Of a stretch of 64,000 nucleotides of DNA, positions 1-11,829 are shown piece after piece. The position numbers and the translations under genes were made by a program. The notes under the pieces were generated by a model. That model was given only the letters and a program-made list of their open reading frames with translations. It did no database searches and was not told where the DNA came from. Position 1 is the first letter of the stretch, and each line of letters starts with the position of its first letter. Location: the NCBI GenBank assembly GCA_932294295.1, contig OW028584.1:35907969-35971968 (forward strand). The letters run 5' to 3'. Source of the DNA: Alitta virens. Lineage: Eukaryota > Annelida > Polychaeta > Phyllodocida > Nereididae.

Positions 1-773
1 TCGTAATTTATCAGTTCATGGTATCCACACCAAGCAATGGGAGGCATGTCCACAGGAGCATAGTTATTTTCTGGTAAGGACACAGTTTGAGCAGGATAAA
101 GAGACAAGAATTCCTCAGGAAAAACAAAAGGTAGGTGAGGTTTGTGGAATCCAACTGCTAAGAAGAAGGGCTCATCTTTGACAGCAGCCAACTTCTTTAA
201 AGTCTTCATAGCTTCCTGTGCAATTTGTTGATCTGGCAGAGGCTGCTCGGTGTAGACATCACTTGGTACAGCAATCCAACTTTCGCTACCCCAGTAAGCA
301 TCTTTTGGAGGATGGTAATAAGGTTCTGACCACGATATTGGATCATCATTGCCTGATGCGGCATGTCCTGGATGGAATATCTTGCCCATGCCAATTGACC
401 TGTAGCCATTCTCCTTAAAATGCTGTGGGATGGTGGTAAATTTCCCTCCTACTTTTCTGAAATAATTGTCGAGATCATAAACATGGGTGGTGTCAGGTCT
501 TCTACCAGTCAAAAAAGATGTCCTGCTGGGAGAACACAGTGCTTGTTGCACGTAAGCCCTCTTTAAGACAAGACTCCTGCTTGCAAGTTTATCCAGGTTG
601 GGTGTATGCAAAACTGGTGGGTGTACAGAGCTGGGGAAATCTTTACCCAGAAATGCCCCTAACTCTGGTCTCATGTCATCAGAAACTAGAAACAGCACAT
701 TCAGTTGCTTTGGTGCAACTGATGAAAGCAACATTATCAGGAAAGAAATAACTGTAATGTGTGTGTAATCCAT
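1..773 (-). CDS. IDS: Iduronate-2-sulfatase-like sulfatase, N-terminal half (partial, runs off left edge)
   Basis: Lysosomal-type sulfatase that would remove 2-O-sulfate from iduronate in dermatan and heparan sulfate. From ATG at 773 the frame is open for 257 codons to the window edge. Residues 1-20 are a hydrophobic signal peptide. The metal-binding pair D32-D33 lies in VSDDMRPELG. The formylglycine site is C80 in CSPSRTSFLTGRRPDTT, and K131 and H134 lie in MGKIFHPG. These match the active-site residues of human IDS (Cys84, Lys135, His138), with about nine extra residues between the Asp pair and the Cys. The family is about 550 aa, so roughly half is present. No intron interrupts these 771 bases, although vertebrate IDS is split into several exons here. 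It could be a lineage-specific single-exon gene or a retrocopy, but no disabling change is seen. Family assignment is firm; orthology to IDS rather than a paralogue is probable. Confidence 0.9.
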   Translation of the reverse strand, partial: MDYTHITVISFLIMLLSSVAPKQLNVLFLVSDDMRPELGAFLGKDFPSSVHPPVLHTPNLDKLASRSLVLKRAYVQQALCSPSRTSFLTGRRPDTTHVYDLDNYFRKVGGKFTTIPQHFKENGYRSIGMGKIFHPGHAASGNDDPISWSEPYYHPPKDAYWGSESWIAVPSDVYTEQPLPDQQIAQEAMKTLKKLAAVKDEPFFLAVGFHKPHLPFVFPEEFLSLYPAQTVSLPENNYAPVDMPPIAWCGYHELINY

Positions 774-1984
774 TTTGAGATCTACAATAACATTAAATGG
801 GCAAGTCTGTAATGTGCAGTCTCCCAGTTGCTAGATGGAATTACTAAACAGCCTAGTAGTCACTGTAGCTGAAGTCCAAATAACTGATGACTGAAGATCA
901 CACCATTGTAATAAGCCATTGATTAGTAATAAGCCATTGATTAGTAATAAGCAAGCTGCCACAGCTACTCCTTGAATATGCCAAACTCACATATCAATGA
1001 CTCTATGCATAAATTAAATTTTTTGTCATATTTGAGCTTTATTGCATAACAAAATGATTTGTCAAGCCTCTGACTAACATTACGAAATCCACACCATTTT
1101 ATGCACATCATATCATTACTTTTTTTTTATCATGGTATCACTAGTATTACATGTAATGATTGCATATATTTGTTCATCTTTTTATGTATTGCTGATATTA
1201 ACGCAAAGTTATGTTTCCAGCATAACAATCAAGCTCTTACTAAGTAAAACTCATACTTAACTTGCAACGTCTCAGTTATATTTACAAATATAAACATTGC
1301 GTTTTTTATTGACACCCATATTAATTATGTTATATAAGCACATTGTTTCATTATTTATATCTTAAAGCATTATTACTAGCATTAGATGTATAATTGACTT
1401 CCTTTGGTGTTCAACTATGTGTGCATATTTAGTGTTACATTGTAAATTCTTATATATACATATAAAAGTGTAACGCCCGCCATCCTGCCTGTCGAACGAA
1501 CACATAACAATTTTAATGATGCCTGTGTGCTATGTGGGATTCGCTGAGGGTTAAGCTGCAGCACAGCCTATTTTTTGAGTGACGAATGGACCAGTTTTGG
1601 CAGGGAAGAATCGCGCAGTGATGAATTGACTAGAAAGCGCACAGCTATGGCGAATCCCTTGGACTAACAAACGCAAATTTGAAAATGCTCTTTAAAATTA
1701 TGTTTCCAGTGGCTTTTTCAGTAAAATCTGAGTGTGACACAATAGTAAACAGAGCAGTCTTCGTGTACATAATGATGAAATAATTTATGCTAACGTCTTT
1801 GTTGAAAAAACTGTTGCAAAAATGTCAAATTCAAAGAATTCCTATGCAAGTCAACGCAAACTTTGGTGTTTCTTCATTCTGTCTTTATTGTGAACAGCCT
1901 GATACATCAACCATGCATGGTTGAAGTTAGAAAACGACCACTGCAAGTTGGCATAAAGCCAGTACAGTTAAACCTGCATTAAAG
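774..1984. other. Upstream region of the sulfatase gene, no gene seen
   Basis: AT-rich sequence upstream of the sulfatase start. A 19-base direct duplication (taataagccattgattag) lies near 909-947. No exon with convincing splice sites or homology was found. Promoter and 5'UTR should be in the first few hundred bases, but no clear core element stands out. Confidence 0.4.
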
Positions 1985-2130
1985 GCCACATGTATGAATG
2001 AATGAATGAATGAATGAAGGAATGAATAAATGATTTAATGAATGGCTTTATTATAGCCACACAGATACATAAAACTTAAACAAACCTAAACATAACACAT
2101 CGTTAGTGCATTATCCCCAGCCCACACGGG
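1985..2130 (-). mobile_element. LINE 3' end with (CATT)n tail
   Basis: Read on the minus strand, a segment with a TAAGCCCGTGTGGGCTG hairpin is followed by AATAAAGCC and a tail of CATT repeats (1993-2020). The same hairpin motif occurs near 12370 and at the 3' end of the LINE split by the element at 14709-19401, so this is a 5'-truncated 3' end of a related LINE. Confidence 0.5.
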
Positions 2131-2156
2131 CTTATGACCGAAGTAAAATGATATGT

Positions 2157-2290
2157 TTACTGTAACGGAGGGTATTATCGACAGGGCGGGTATTATCGAC
2201 ACTTAAATTAGTTTGTTTACAAAATTGTTAACATTCTAATGTGAGTGTCGATAATACCCGCCCTGTCGATAATACCCTCCGTTACGGTAC
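2157..2290. mobile_element. Near-perfect foldback (MITE-like) hairpin
   Basis: Arms 2162-2203 and 2244-2285 are perfect reverse complements, with a spacer of about 40 bp; pairing continues outward with one mismatch. Each arm contains the 14-mer GGGTATTATCGACA twice. Probably a nonautonomous foldback element; no target duplication is clear. Confidence 0.7.
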
Positions 2291-2514
2291 ATATACAGGT
2301 ACTTGGTGGTAACAACAAACACATGTATATATTGTAAAGCATATACATTAAATTAAATTAATATCATCAAACATATCAATTACATAAAATTTTTATCTAC
2401 GCATATGATTACTGAATTTCATCTAACATAATATACCATAGTACTAAGTTTCAGAAATAAACATCACTACAACCGAAACTAACAGAATACTTTGCTGATG
2501 CACATAAATACAAA

Positions 2515-2630
2515 CCAGATAGCATTCCAAAGTGAGCAGCAATGTTTCTATTTCGGCTGCCATCGTTACAACATCGTTTTTACATCGCCCATATCGTGCC
2601 AACATTGAAACGATTTGGAATGCTATCTGG
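2515..2630. mobile_element. CCAGATA-family MITE
   Basis: A 116-bp element with terminal inverted repeats beginning CCAGATAGCATTCCAAA. A related copy with the same ends lies at 45909-46025, and partial relatives lie near 43889, 46864, 50029 and 52697. The interior has no ORF. Confidence 0.65.
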
Positions 2631-2829
2631 AAGGTTAGAGCCTATTTGTTCTAAAACATGAAAAAAGAAACATTGCACATTATCACTTCCTCAAAAATTG
2701 TGATGATTGCATTTATTATATCCTATGCATTTATTATTGTTGGCACATTTTATGCAAAATCCTGAGGGTTGATTATCTTTGATTCCAACTGTATTTATAT
2801 TCAAAAAAATAAAAAACATTAATTTTATT

Positions 2830-5800
2830 TCAAAAATCTGTTTCAAACATAGCAACTTTGGAGTATTTGCTTATGACGAAGCTTGGTTCCCCAAAATCGG
2901 GCTTCAAGAAATCTGTAACTTTCTGAACATCAATATCTAAAGGAAAGTGAAGTGTGAATGAAATACGATTGGCATCTTCTGCAACTGATGACAAGTGCTC
3001 GAGATGACTTAGGATGTGATCGACGAAAAGTTCATCACTCGAAGGAACAGAATGAAAGAAAATACTGGTTATTATTCCATTTGGTGATAAAACCGGCATG
3101 GACGAACTCAGCGCAGATACTTCAAACATCAGTGTGCACTCCGAAGCGAAGATTTTATTTCGCAAACAATATTCCTCCACTTGAACATCATCGACGACAT
3201 AGATTGGTGTCCACCAGTGATAGGCTATTAAAGGCACTCTTTCGAATAAATTCTGATTTTTCGGATTTTTCAAAACTGCTAAGGAAGAAGTGTGGTCTAA
3301 TTCCTTAGTTCTTCTTTCATGGTTCCTCAGTATTTGGCTCTTCGAGATGTTTTCCTTGGTTGTTGCAAACAAGTTGAAATGCTGAAAACCAATTTGATTT
3401 TAAGTGAAAATTCTTGTATTAGTATTGAACTCAGAACTCAGAACAATTTATTCAAAAATATCACATATTAAAATATGTACATTTGGGAGTGGCCATCTAA
3501 GGCAGAAATCCTGCCGATATCAAGGGCCTCACCCTAGTTAATAAACAAATATTGGTTTTTAAGAATTATATTACACTTGGGGTCAACCAGAACCAAATAA
3601 AAGACAAGTATTAGAGTGTAATAAAAAAACAGGCAGAAAGGTTGAAAATTGTGCACAGCTGGTATAGTTAGATAATGATGGACATTAGAAATACACTATT
3701 AAAAATCCATGGCAGTTTTGAATGATTTTTTTGTCCAATACGGGTGATAATACAAGTGCTTTAACTGTTATTATCAGCCTAAGTTGCTTTTTAATAGTAT
3801 CTACCATGCTGTATGTGCTTAAATTTCTTTCTATTATTTTTTCAATCAATAAACAATTTTTTCATACTCTCACCAGATGAATTATGTCAAGAAATTTATT
3901 ATTCAAAATATAATAAAAATTGACTACATACTTTACCTTCATTTTAGGACATTTATGGCTAAAAGTGCATTGAATTGAATAGAATTGAAAAGAATAATAA
4001 AATTAGTACCCATGCGAGTTTCACTCTTGGTGGATCTCTGAGTTTTTCCGTCTTTTCGTGATAATCATTCCATACAACCAGCCAGACTTCTCTCTTCAAG
4101 CTGGGGTAAAGTTTTTTCAGCTCTTCTGAGGCAAATTGTCCCACCTGGCTGTTTATACCTTTGCCCTGTGCTTCTTTGCTATTAGACAAGAATAATCAAG
4201 TGAACGTGCATATTATATGGTGTTTAAAATGCATATTCTATTAACTGAACTCAAATTCTTATTGACTGATGATGATGAAAATGTATATTCTGTTAAGTGA
4301 ACTGAATTTCTTTTTGACTAATGGTGATAGAAATGCATATTTTATTAACTGAACTCAAATTCTTTTTGACTAATGGTGATAGAAATTGATATTCTGTTAA
4401 GTGAACTAAATTCTTATTGACTGATGGTGATGAAAATTTATATTCTGTTAAGTGAACTCAAATTCTTATTGACTGATGGTGATGAAAATTTATATTCTGT
4501 TAAGTGAACTCAAATTCTTATTGACTGATGGTGATGAAAATTTATATTCTGTTAAGTGAACTCAAATTCTTATTGACTGATGGTGATGAAAATTTATATT
4601 CTGTTAAGTGAACTCAAATTCTTGTTGACTAATGGTAATAGAAATGCATATTCTATTAACTGAACTCAAATTCTTTTTGACTAATGGTGTTGAAAAGAAT
4701 TTCTGAAGTTGATTCACAATGACAGAATGGCCGCCCCCACAGCAATTTCATAGCAAGTTAATTAACTACTTATTCAAGGTCTGAAATTTGATATATGGGG
4801 ATAAATGATATTGAGTAAGACTAAGCAACATGTTAGAGAAAAAGGGCTTTAGAGATCAGTCATTTAGAATTATAGACACCATAGAAGTGCCCTTGAAAAT
4901 TAGTTGGTTTACTTTGAAGTGAGTTATGTTTTTGATGAATTACACAATATTGGTGATTGCATGATGAAATATCTAATAACTTAAAGTGATTTATCCGACT
5001 ATAATCCAGGCATTGTATATTATTTTTAATAAATAATTGAGTTAAGGATTATTTCCCAAAAATATGAAACTGGCAATTTTAAAACCTCTTTATAAAGGAA
5101 AAAGCAGATTGGAAATTATTAATTATAGGCCTTACTCATTACTTTCAGTTTTACAAAAAATTCTAGAGAAAATAGTTATTTACGTCTTACACAAAGTTTT
5201 TTTATATATATATATATAAATTTTATTGACGAATCCATATCAAATAGATACATGTGTCAAGTTAAAACATCAAAAACATCAAGTATGTACAATAGAATAG
5301 CAGAAAGAAAACTAAAGAAAGCAATGCAAGAATGATACAACATGAAGTTATAATATATATACACAATGAATATTTTAATATGCACCATAATGTACAAATC
5401 ACATGTTAAAATTTTAATGATTGTTAAAGAGCTATGTATGTATAGTATCTAAAAGAAAATATTGTAATAAATACAAAATAAACTGAGTCACTAAATAGTT
5501 CGATAATTTAAAATAATCATCTCATATAATATATACAAATATAAAATATTATAATGGAAAAAGAAAACACAAGAAGCAGCACCAGTCACCGTACATTAAT
5601 TACAAAGCACAAGGCATAGCACCAACCACAAAAGCCATACAACAAAAACATATATATATATACACACAAGTAAACAAGAATTATTATATATACAGACATG
5701 CACTAGTCTAAAAATGTCTACATACAGCTGTATCGTGCAAACAAGTTGGTTAAATTACTTCGATCATAGAATTACCTAAGTTTAAAACGATTAAATACGG

Positions 5801-6844
5801 TAGGTCATCCATAGGATACCAGGGTGATAAATTGTGGAACCTTGTTCCCATTGCTATACAAAACATTCCAAATCTTCAAGATTTTATATCAGCCCTATTG
5901 GCATGGAATGGATCAGATTGCAATTGTGGAACCTGTTTTTATTGCATTTTATGAATTATTTGTCTTAATTGCTTTTATTATATATTAATCTTATGTTTTT
6001 TACCCCTCATCTGTACATATTTCTCAATGACATGTCATTTAAATTTAGTAGATCAAAAGCTTTTGCTTATGTTATTTGTTCTTAAATATGACTTTAAATA
6101 TAACATATCTTATCTTAGAATACCTTGTTCTGGCTGCTCCGGAAAGACACGTTTTGCCATTATTTAATACAGCATACTGCAGGAATGTAATCTAAAAACA
6201 GAAGCAAAACTCAATGAAATATCAATCAAGCATATTCTCCATTATAAATTGTGGTAAATTGTAATTCTTTGGAAAATAAAGATCTGTGGCCACCCAGGGA
6301 TACTGGGGAAAATAGTGAACATTTGAAATTAGATGGCACTGTAATATTTCAATGCCACATGTTTGCCAGAAACAAATTGATGAAGTTACACTTTTACCCC
6401 AAGGTGGGGTCTTTTACTTGCCCAAGCATAGACACAGAATACAAGGCCCAATCAATTATATACTACTTCTTGCTGCCTAGATTTTGGCTGGGACCTGCCT
6501 AAGCGTAAACGCGATAGGCAGGTCGGCTCTACCTATCCCGCATGGCTGATTGGCCAAGCACTGAATTTTCTGATTGGCTGTGCTATTTTTAGACTGGGAA
6601 ACACGTTCCGGTTCACACATTTCCAATGTTAAAGGCAGAGATGCGCACGCACGCTACTGGTAGGAATCCCTCTTAAGACCTTAGAGAGGCCTCCCACACA
6701 TAGAGAAAAATACATTTTAAATATTTCTTTACTTGTTTATTTGTCTATTTGTCTATGTATGTTTCAAACAATGTCTGTATATCAAATGTGTGTCTCTGTC
6801 TGTCTGTCTGTCTATCTGTCTGTCTGTCTGTCTGTCTGTCTAGC

Positions 6845-6880
<36 letters not shown>

Positions 6881-7894
6881 CTGGAAGATGGCAGCCCTGG
6901 TCATGATTCGAACCTGGAACCTTCAGCGGAGTGGATGGATGCCTTAACCATTAGGCTACCCAGCAGCCTCTGTGCCATTGTTGCCTTTTAAAAAGGTTTA
7001 GATATGCCAGGTGCCAGAGGCAGATGTAATGATGAGATGGTAAGTTATGGAACTCGATTTACCCATTTACCCACAAGAGGCAATAGCTGCATGTGTATAT
7101 ATAGCAGTATTTTATATAGTAGGCCTGTAACGCGAAAGTCCCTGAGGTCATGGTCACAGTCTTGAAAATTTCAACAAATAGTTTTATTATCATATACTCT
7201 ACTTGGCCAAGTGAACGTACTTGCTTATCTCATTTCGATGACAGTTGATTACACAAAAGGTTATCTTTTGTTTGATTTCAACTAAATTGATTAGAAATAA
7301 ACTAAAGAGACTGTTCAGCCAATTTAAGCAGAACTCATTTTGCGTATTTATGGCATTAAAAAAAACAATCAAACAAATTAGTGAATATGTCTAATGGAGT
7401 TATATTCCTCATAGTTGGGAGTTAGCTGACATTTTTCCCTCTGCTCCTCTTCAGTATATTACCCCTTTGGAGTACCAAAGTCTTTATGTGATGTAGATCA
7501 TGGCTTTGTTTTGTTTGAAAACAGTCCAAAAAGTATTTAACCAACAGGGCGATTATCCCAAAACGTTAATAACTGTGTTTCATAAATAAATCAGGTTTGG
7601 CTAAAGGTATTCAATAGTCTTTCACAGCTTAATCTACAACCAATACCAATCAACGTGACGTGGCAGAAGCACTTTGAAAGTGCAACCACGTTAATTCTAG
7701 GCACTATAATTAACATTGGTTATACTCACAGCTTTTCCATTTTCTTCTCCTATATAAGCATGAATCCTTCTATCCCTAATGAGAACTTGGTAATTATAAG
7801 GGATGTAGTCATAACCAAGGTAGACATCTTGGTTGATGGCTACAACAGCTTGATGGTCTGTTTCGGTGGCTTTCCTGATGCTCAGCTCACTCAT
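2830..7894 (-). CDS. GNAT N-acetyltransferase, histidine N-acetyltransferase/NAT16-like
   Basis: Four coding exons, read right to left: 7894-7730, 6191-6124, 4178-4010 and 3381-2830. They join in phase (0, 2, 0) to a 317-residue protein. Exon 1 (MSELSIRKATETDHQAVVAI) is the typical GNAT beta1-alpha1 start. Exon 2 gives the beta2-beta3 strands ending SGAARTS. Exon 3 carries the glycine-rich acetyl-CoA loop QGKGI followed by a helix. The last exon (183 aa) is the long C-terminal half seen in the NAT16/histidine-acetyltransferase-like family, which is much expanded in marine invertebrates. Splice sites are GT-AG; the donor after exon 3 (GTACTA) and the one after exon 2 (GTATTC) are weak. A noncoding 5' exon upstream of 7900 is likely because an acceptor-like AG precedes the ATG. 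The substrate is unknown; histidine acetylation is only the vertebrate precedent. Confidence 0.75.
4230..4690. repeat. 52-bp tandem repeat (about 9 copies) in an intron
   Basis: Units resembling TATTCTGTTAAGTGAACT...GGTGATGAAAATTTA repeat every 52 bp; unit starts at 4441, 4493 and 4545 show the period. Central copies are almost identical and outer copies diverge. It lies just upstream (gene sense) of exon 3 of the acetyltransferase gene. Confidence 0.9.
5040..6119 (+). mobile_element. LINE remnant interrupted by another LINE end
   Basis: Plus-strand reading at 5062-5170 gives a reverse-transcriptase start (ILKPLYKGKSR...INYRPYSLLSVLQKILEKIV). The C-terminal end resumes at about 5785-5955 (GDKLWNLVPIAIQNIPN...NCGTCFYCIL then stop). 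It finishes with a 3' tail of TCTTA units near 6105-6119. A different, minus-strand LINE 3' end sits between the two parts. The element is decayed and non-coding. It ends three to four bases from the splice donor of acetyltransferase exon 2. Confidence 0.7.
5186..5665 (-). mobile_element. LINE 3' end flanked by (TA)n
   Basis: The right-to-left 3' UTR ends GTCAATAAAATTTATATATA. Near-identical ends occur at 21098 and 25045 in the same orientation. (TA)n also borders the other side (5649-5661). No ORF is left. Confidence 0.6.
6395..7095 (-). mobile_element. Fragments of SINE family B (tRNA-headed), minus strand, with (TCTG)n
   Basis: The reverse strand at 6985-6893 carries a tRNA-like head with A-box-like GGTAGCCTAATGGTTAAGG and B-box-like GGTTCGAATCATG. 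Body pieces lie at about 6395-6460 and 6998-7095, with the motifs AAAAGGCAAC and CATCTCATCATTACATCTGCC shared with copies at 36.5, 51.1 and 55.4 kb. A TCTG microsatellite (6792-6881) adjoins the head. Confidence 0.55.
6792..6881. repeat. (TCTG)n microsatellite
   Basis: About 22 TCTG units with a few TCTA interruptions. Apparent Ser/Val/Cys/Leu-rich reading frames across it come from the repeat. Confidence 0.95.
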
Positions 7895-9465
7895 CTTGAA
7901 ACTACAACCCAAAATCCATATCAAATAGGGGTTTAGTGCAGGTTAGGGGACCCAAATTTATGCCCATATTTGGCAGCCATTAAAAACTAAATTTTATCAA
8001 ATATTTCACAAGTTTTATTAGCACAATTAAAATAACATATGGTGTAAATAAACGCTGTCTTTACCGTGAAGATGAAACCTCCGTCATAACTACATTTATT
8101 TTTGTGACGCCATAATTACATTTCAAGCATTTTACGTCATAGGCCTGGCAATGAGGCTTGTTAAATATTGTCATAAATCTGGGTCCGCTATACTGCACTT
8201 TTTCCTCAAATAGTTTACCGATAGATATTTTAGATAGATATTTTGTTTGTATGGCTTTGTTTACAAGCACAAAAAGCACTTTTTGCTTTGCGAAGTTACA
8301 CCGAAGTGACACACATGGATGTGTAGATAATCTATTGATAATGTATAGTTTTAACTTTTATACCATGTATATATATATTGAATATAGGAAAAGTGAGTAG
8401 AAGTAGACTTAGTACCTGTTTTTATCTATTATTTTTTGACAAATGTGTCATGTATGATATTACTGTGTCAACAAAAGCATACAAATATATATAATACCAT
8501 ATGTTCTAACCTGGTTTCAAATCCTTTAGCGGGGCCTCCAACGGGCGTCTAATCGAAACAGTATTTATTTGAGGTTTAAAGTGATTATTTAGATTATATT
8601 TCGAAGTCACTGACACCTAGAATACCCGGCTTTTACAGCAGATTTTATAGACTTGGAAACTGAAATGCAGAGAACGTCATGAGAATCCAGGCCTCCCATT
8701 GGATAAGGTAGTCCCTCTTACAATTAATGGAGATATCCGGATTTACCTGACGTCCTCCAAGTCTATGAAAATGGGTGTAAACGGGAAAGGCTTATCAAGA
8801 CCTGGCTTATAATCAATTCAGTAGGTCTATTCATATATCTCATTTCATTATAACATTTCAAGATTTTTTTTGTGTTTTCATTTATGCAATCATGCACTTT
8901 AAAAGAAACTAATGTAAATCTCAGGTATTGATTAGCCAAAATTCTATTCCGTGGTTTCAATGTTCTATTTCTAAGTGGTAAGAAATAGTAATTTAAATTT
9001 AAAATGAGATCTAAAACGAAGCTTTAATGTATTTATCTACAACCATGCCTGTGTCAATAGTTTAGAATTTTAGTTGCATTTTTTAATGCGAGTTTATAAA
9101 AGTGAGGATTGTGTAAAGATACTACCTTGTTTTGCTCAGAATATCACAAGTAGGAGTTTCCAGATATGAACATATATCCGTAGTAAACACACCTGATCCA
9201 CCTCATTTATAAGTGCAATATGATTTCTCAGCTACAATCGAAATGGTTACCTTATCTTGATGTGCATCTACTGATACAGCATATACTTGAAGTATATATA
9301 TACCAATAGGTTCAATTGCTATCAATCATCCAAGTTTATCCATGTCATCATTGAGGACAGTTGATGTAATGTCACATCCTGGCACTGAGGTGACCTGCTT
9401 TTAGGATATCACTACGCACGTACAATGTATTGCTGACCGAAAAAAATAAGTTCAACATTCGCTGC
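7895..9465. other. Upstream region of the acetyltransferase gene, no further gene recognised
   Basis: AT-rich. It should contain the promoter and a 5' noncoding exon of the acetyltransferase, neither of which can be placed. It includes the inverted-repeat element at 8634-8775. No other homology was seen. Confidence 0.4.
8634..8775. mobile_element. Short inverted-repeat element, related to 37493-37645
   Basis: The ends read TATAGACTTGGAAACTGAA at the left and, reversed, CATAGACTTGGAGGACGTC at the right. The interior shares CCTCCCATTGG with the better-preserved copy near 37.5 kb. Non-coding MITE-like sequence. Confidence 0.55.
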
Positions 9466-9469
9466 TCTT

Positions 9470-9745
9470 TAATTATTTCAGTGTATCTACTCCACGATTA
9501 TGGAACAATAGAAGAACCCACGGTTACACTACAAATGAATTGTATCTGTTTGGTCTTCCTGAGGCTCATATTCATCACACAAGAATGAGGCTTGGCCTTG
9601 GTGCTGACATTATTCGAATTTCATTTTTGAAAAATCTATTAGAACTTATTCCATTTGATTTACTAGCAGAGCTTAATGAAGATACTCTCATACAAGGTTT
9701 ATTACATGGTTTTACATTCTTGTCTTTTTATGCAAACTAAAATGT
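9470..9745 (+). pseudogene. LINE ORF2 C-terminal remnant
   Basis: The plus frame reads VSTPRLWNN...HHTRMRLGLGADIIR and then ...LNEDTLIQGLLHGF, ending with a stop at 9738. HxTRxRLGL is a typical start of the C-terminal zinc-knuckle region of LINE ORF2, but the cysteines are missing, so an internal deletion is likely. Identification rests on these short motifs. Confidence 0.4.
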
Positions 9746-9943
9746 ATTTCTTTTATTTTAAGATAACACACCGGTTTAATTAGTATATTATTTATTATTT
9801 TAAGAATATGATTATTTGTGACAAGTACAACTTCTTGTGTTCTTGATGACTTTACTAATTGAGACAAGTCTAGGCTTCACTCAAATGTCATATCATGGTA
9901 CATGGAATTGTATGGTTATGTACATTTTGATGTCAGTTACTAA

Positions 9944-10602
9944 AGGGGGTTTCACACATAGCCGGATCAAACGCCGGAGCGTCCCGGAGTAACATTTTAT
10001 TACCTCCGGGGGGTTCCGGGATCAAAGAGCTGTTAAATGTCAACAAAAAATAAATGTTTGGCGATGTGTACACGATGTCAATACGGTCTCAACAAGAAGC
10101 AACACGGCGCTAACACGACTGTCCCGTTTAGAGTGAGGAGTGAACCGGATTTTCACGGTGCCTTCGCGGATATCACCGGTCTTTACACCGTGTTCATTCG
10201 TGTGGATCCGTTGTGGCTCCTTGTACTCTCCGGCGTTAATGGCGGCGAAATATTCATGCCCGGTTGACGCCGGATGTAGCCGGAGACATGCCGGAGTCAA
10301 TACGGAGATCGGCGGAGTCTACTGGGCGTCTACACGGGTCTACACGGATCTACACGGATCTACACGGATCTACACGGATTAAATTACTCCGGGAACTCCG
10401 GCATGAAAAATTAAACATGTTTAATTTTTTCCCCCGGAGTCCCAAGGTGCTCCCGGAGCGCCCCGGACAATGACGGACAATGCCGGACAATCCCGGACAT
10501 GAACACGATGTCTATACGGCTTTCCCCGGAGTATGCGGGAGTATTCCGGAGTTGACCTCCGGGACGCTCCGGCGTCTGATCCGGCTATGTGTGAAACCCC
10601 CT
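9944..10602. mobile_element. Nonautonomous PIF/Harbinger MITE (659 bp) with TAA target duplication
   Basis: Both ends read AGGGGGTTTCACACATAGCC inward, and TAA flanks each side (9941-9943, 10603-10605), the 3-bp duplication typical of PIF/Harbinger. The terminal ~300 bp on the right and ~150 bp on the left align with the full-length element at 38369-43109, so it was probably mobilised by that transposase. The interior is unusually GC-rich for the window, full of CGGAG/CCGG motifs, and holds ACGGATCTAC tandem units (10323-10378). Small reading frames inside are not genes. Confidence 0.9.
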
Positions 10603-11829
10603 TAACACTACTTAGATGAAGATCACCGAGTGGATGTGTATTCATCCAAGTGAAATTCATTCTAAAGAAATAAAGTTTACAAATTACAATCTAGAGCAGC
10701 GAAAAGCAGGTCACCTCAGTTCCAGGGACCCTGAAGATTCAAGGGTCCCGAGCAGAGACATGCCACATATATTATGCCATTCAGTATTCCCTTGTTCGCT
10801 TTGTGCTGGAGTCCAGCCAAAACATACTTGATTATTTGACACATGTTTCAGTGTTGAATTAATTGATAGCAGAGTATTTTTTGCCCTACCATCGCTACCT
10901 ATGCTAAAGTTTTCCCACAGTGAAGAGTGAAAATCAAAGTGCATTATGGGTGCTAGCAATGGCTAGGGGACTGTCTAAGCCATGGTAATGTGATTCCTGG
11001 ATTCATATGGTTGAAGTAGGTTCCAAGACTTTTAAAGGGGAACTAAAGGAGATTTGTATGTTAATTTTAAAAGTTCAATTAGATTAAATAAACATATTGC
11101 AGTGATAGAAAATTTCTTAAAGTGGGGTTTGGTATGGTTTTCAGCCAATTAAAAGTACAATTTTCATGATCCGCTGAAACGCTGGGGGCAGCCATTATTG
11201 CACACGGCACCAAGGCTAGTGACGTCACTTATGTCCTAAGTACTGCCACTGCCAGGCTATAATGTATACGTATGCCATACAAATCCATTCATTATCTTGC
11301 ACAGATTGCAATCCGTTTCACTGTGCATTGCAATTTTAATCAATGACAAGAACAGATAGCACAACATACAAGGTGTTAATTGTAATTTGGGATACAGCAT
11401 GATTGGCATTGCAATGAGCAATTTGTGCTTATGAATCTATGCATATTTGCTCCCTGCATGGCAAATAACCCTGATTCTATTATGTGAAGCCCCTTATCTA
11501 ATGGTACCCATATTTGGCATTTCATTTTGTTCAAAGCAAAATAAAAGTTATTTAATACCACGATATGCATAATTTGCTAGATGTTATCACTTTATGATTA
11601 AATTAAGCTCATATTTGGTATTGCTATATTTCTGAACATATTATGGCTGGGAACAGAATTGGAATACTGCTTTGCCATAATGATTCAGGGGCAGTTTGCA
11701 ATTTAAGAAAAAAAACATGGACATCCTCTTAATCCACTCTAAATGATCCATTAATCCATGTGTACAGTACTAATAGCAATCTTACGACAGAATGTTACCA
11801 TGTTCAACTGAACAAGCCTGGGCTACTCA

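Noticed and set aside
6741..6991. Ser/Cys/Leu-rich small proteins
   Set aside because: Translation of (TCTG)n and a SINE.
10037..10660. Small proteins inside the GC-rich island
   Set aside because: They lie in the Harbinger MITE, in several overlapping frames on both strands, without homology.
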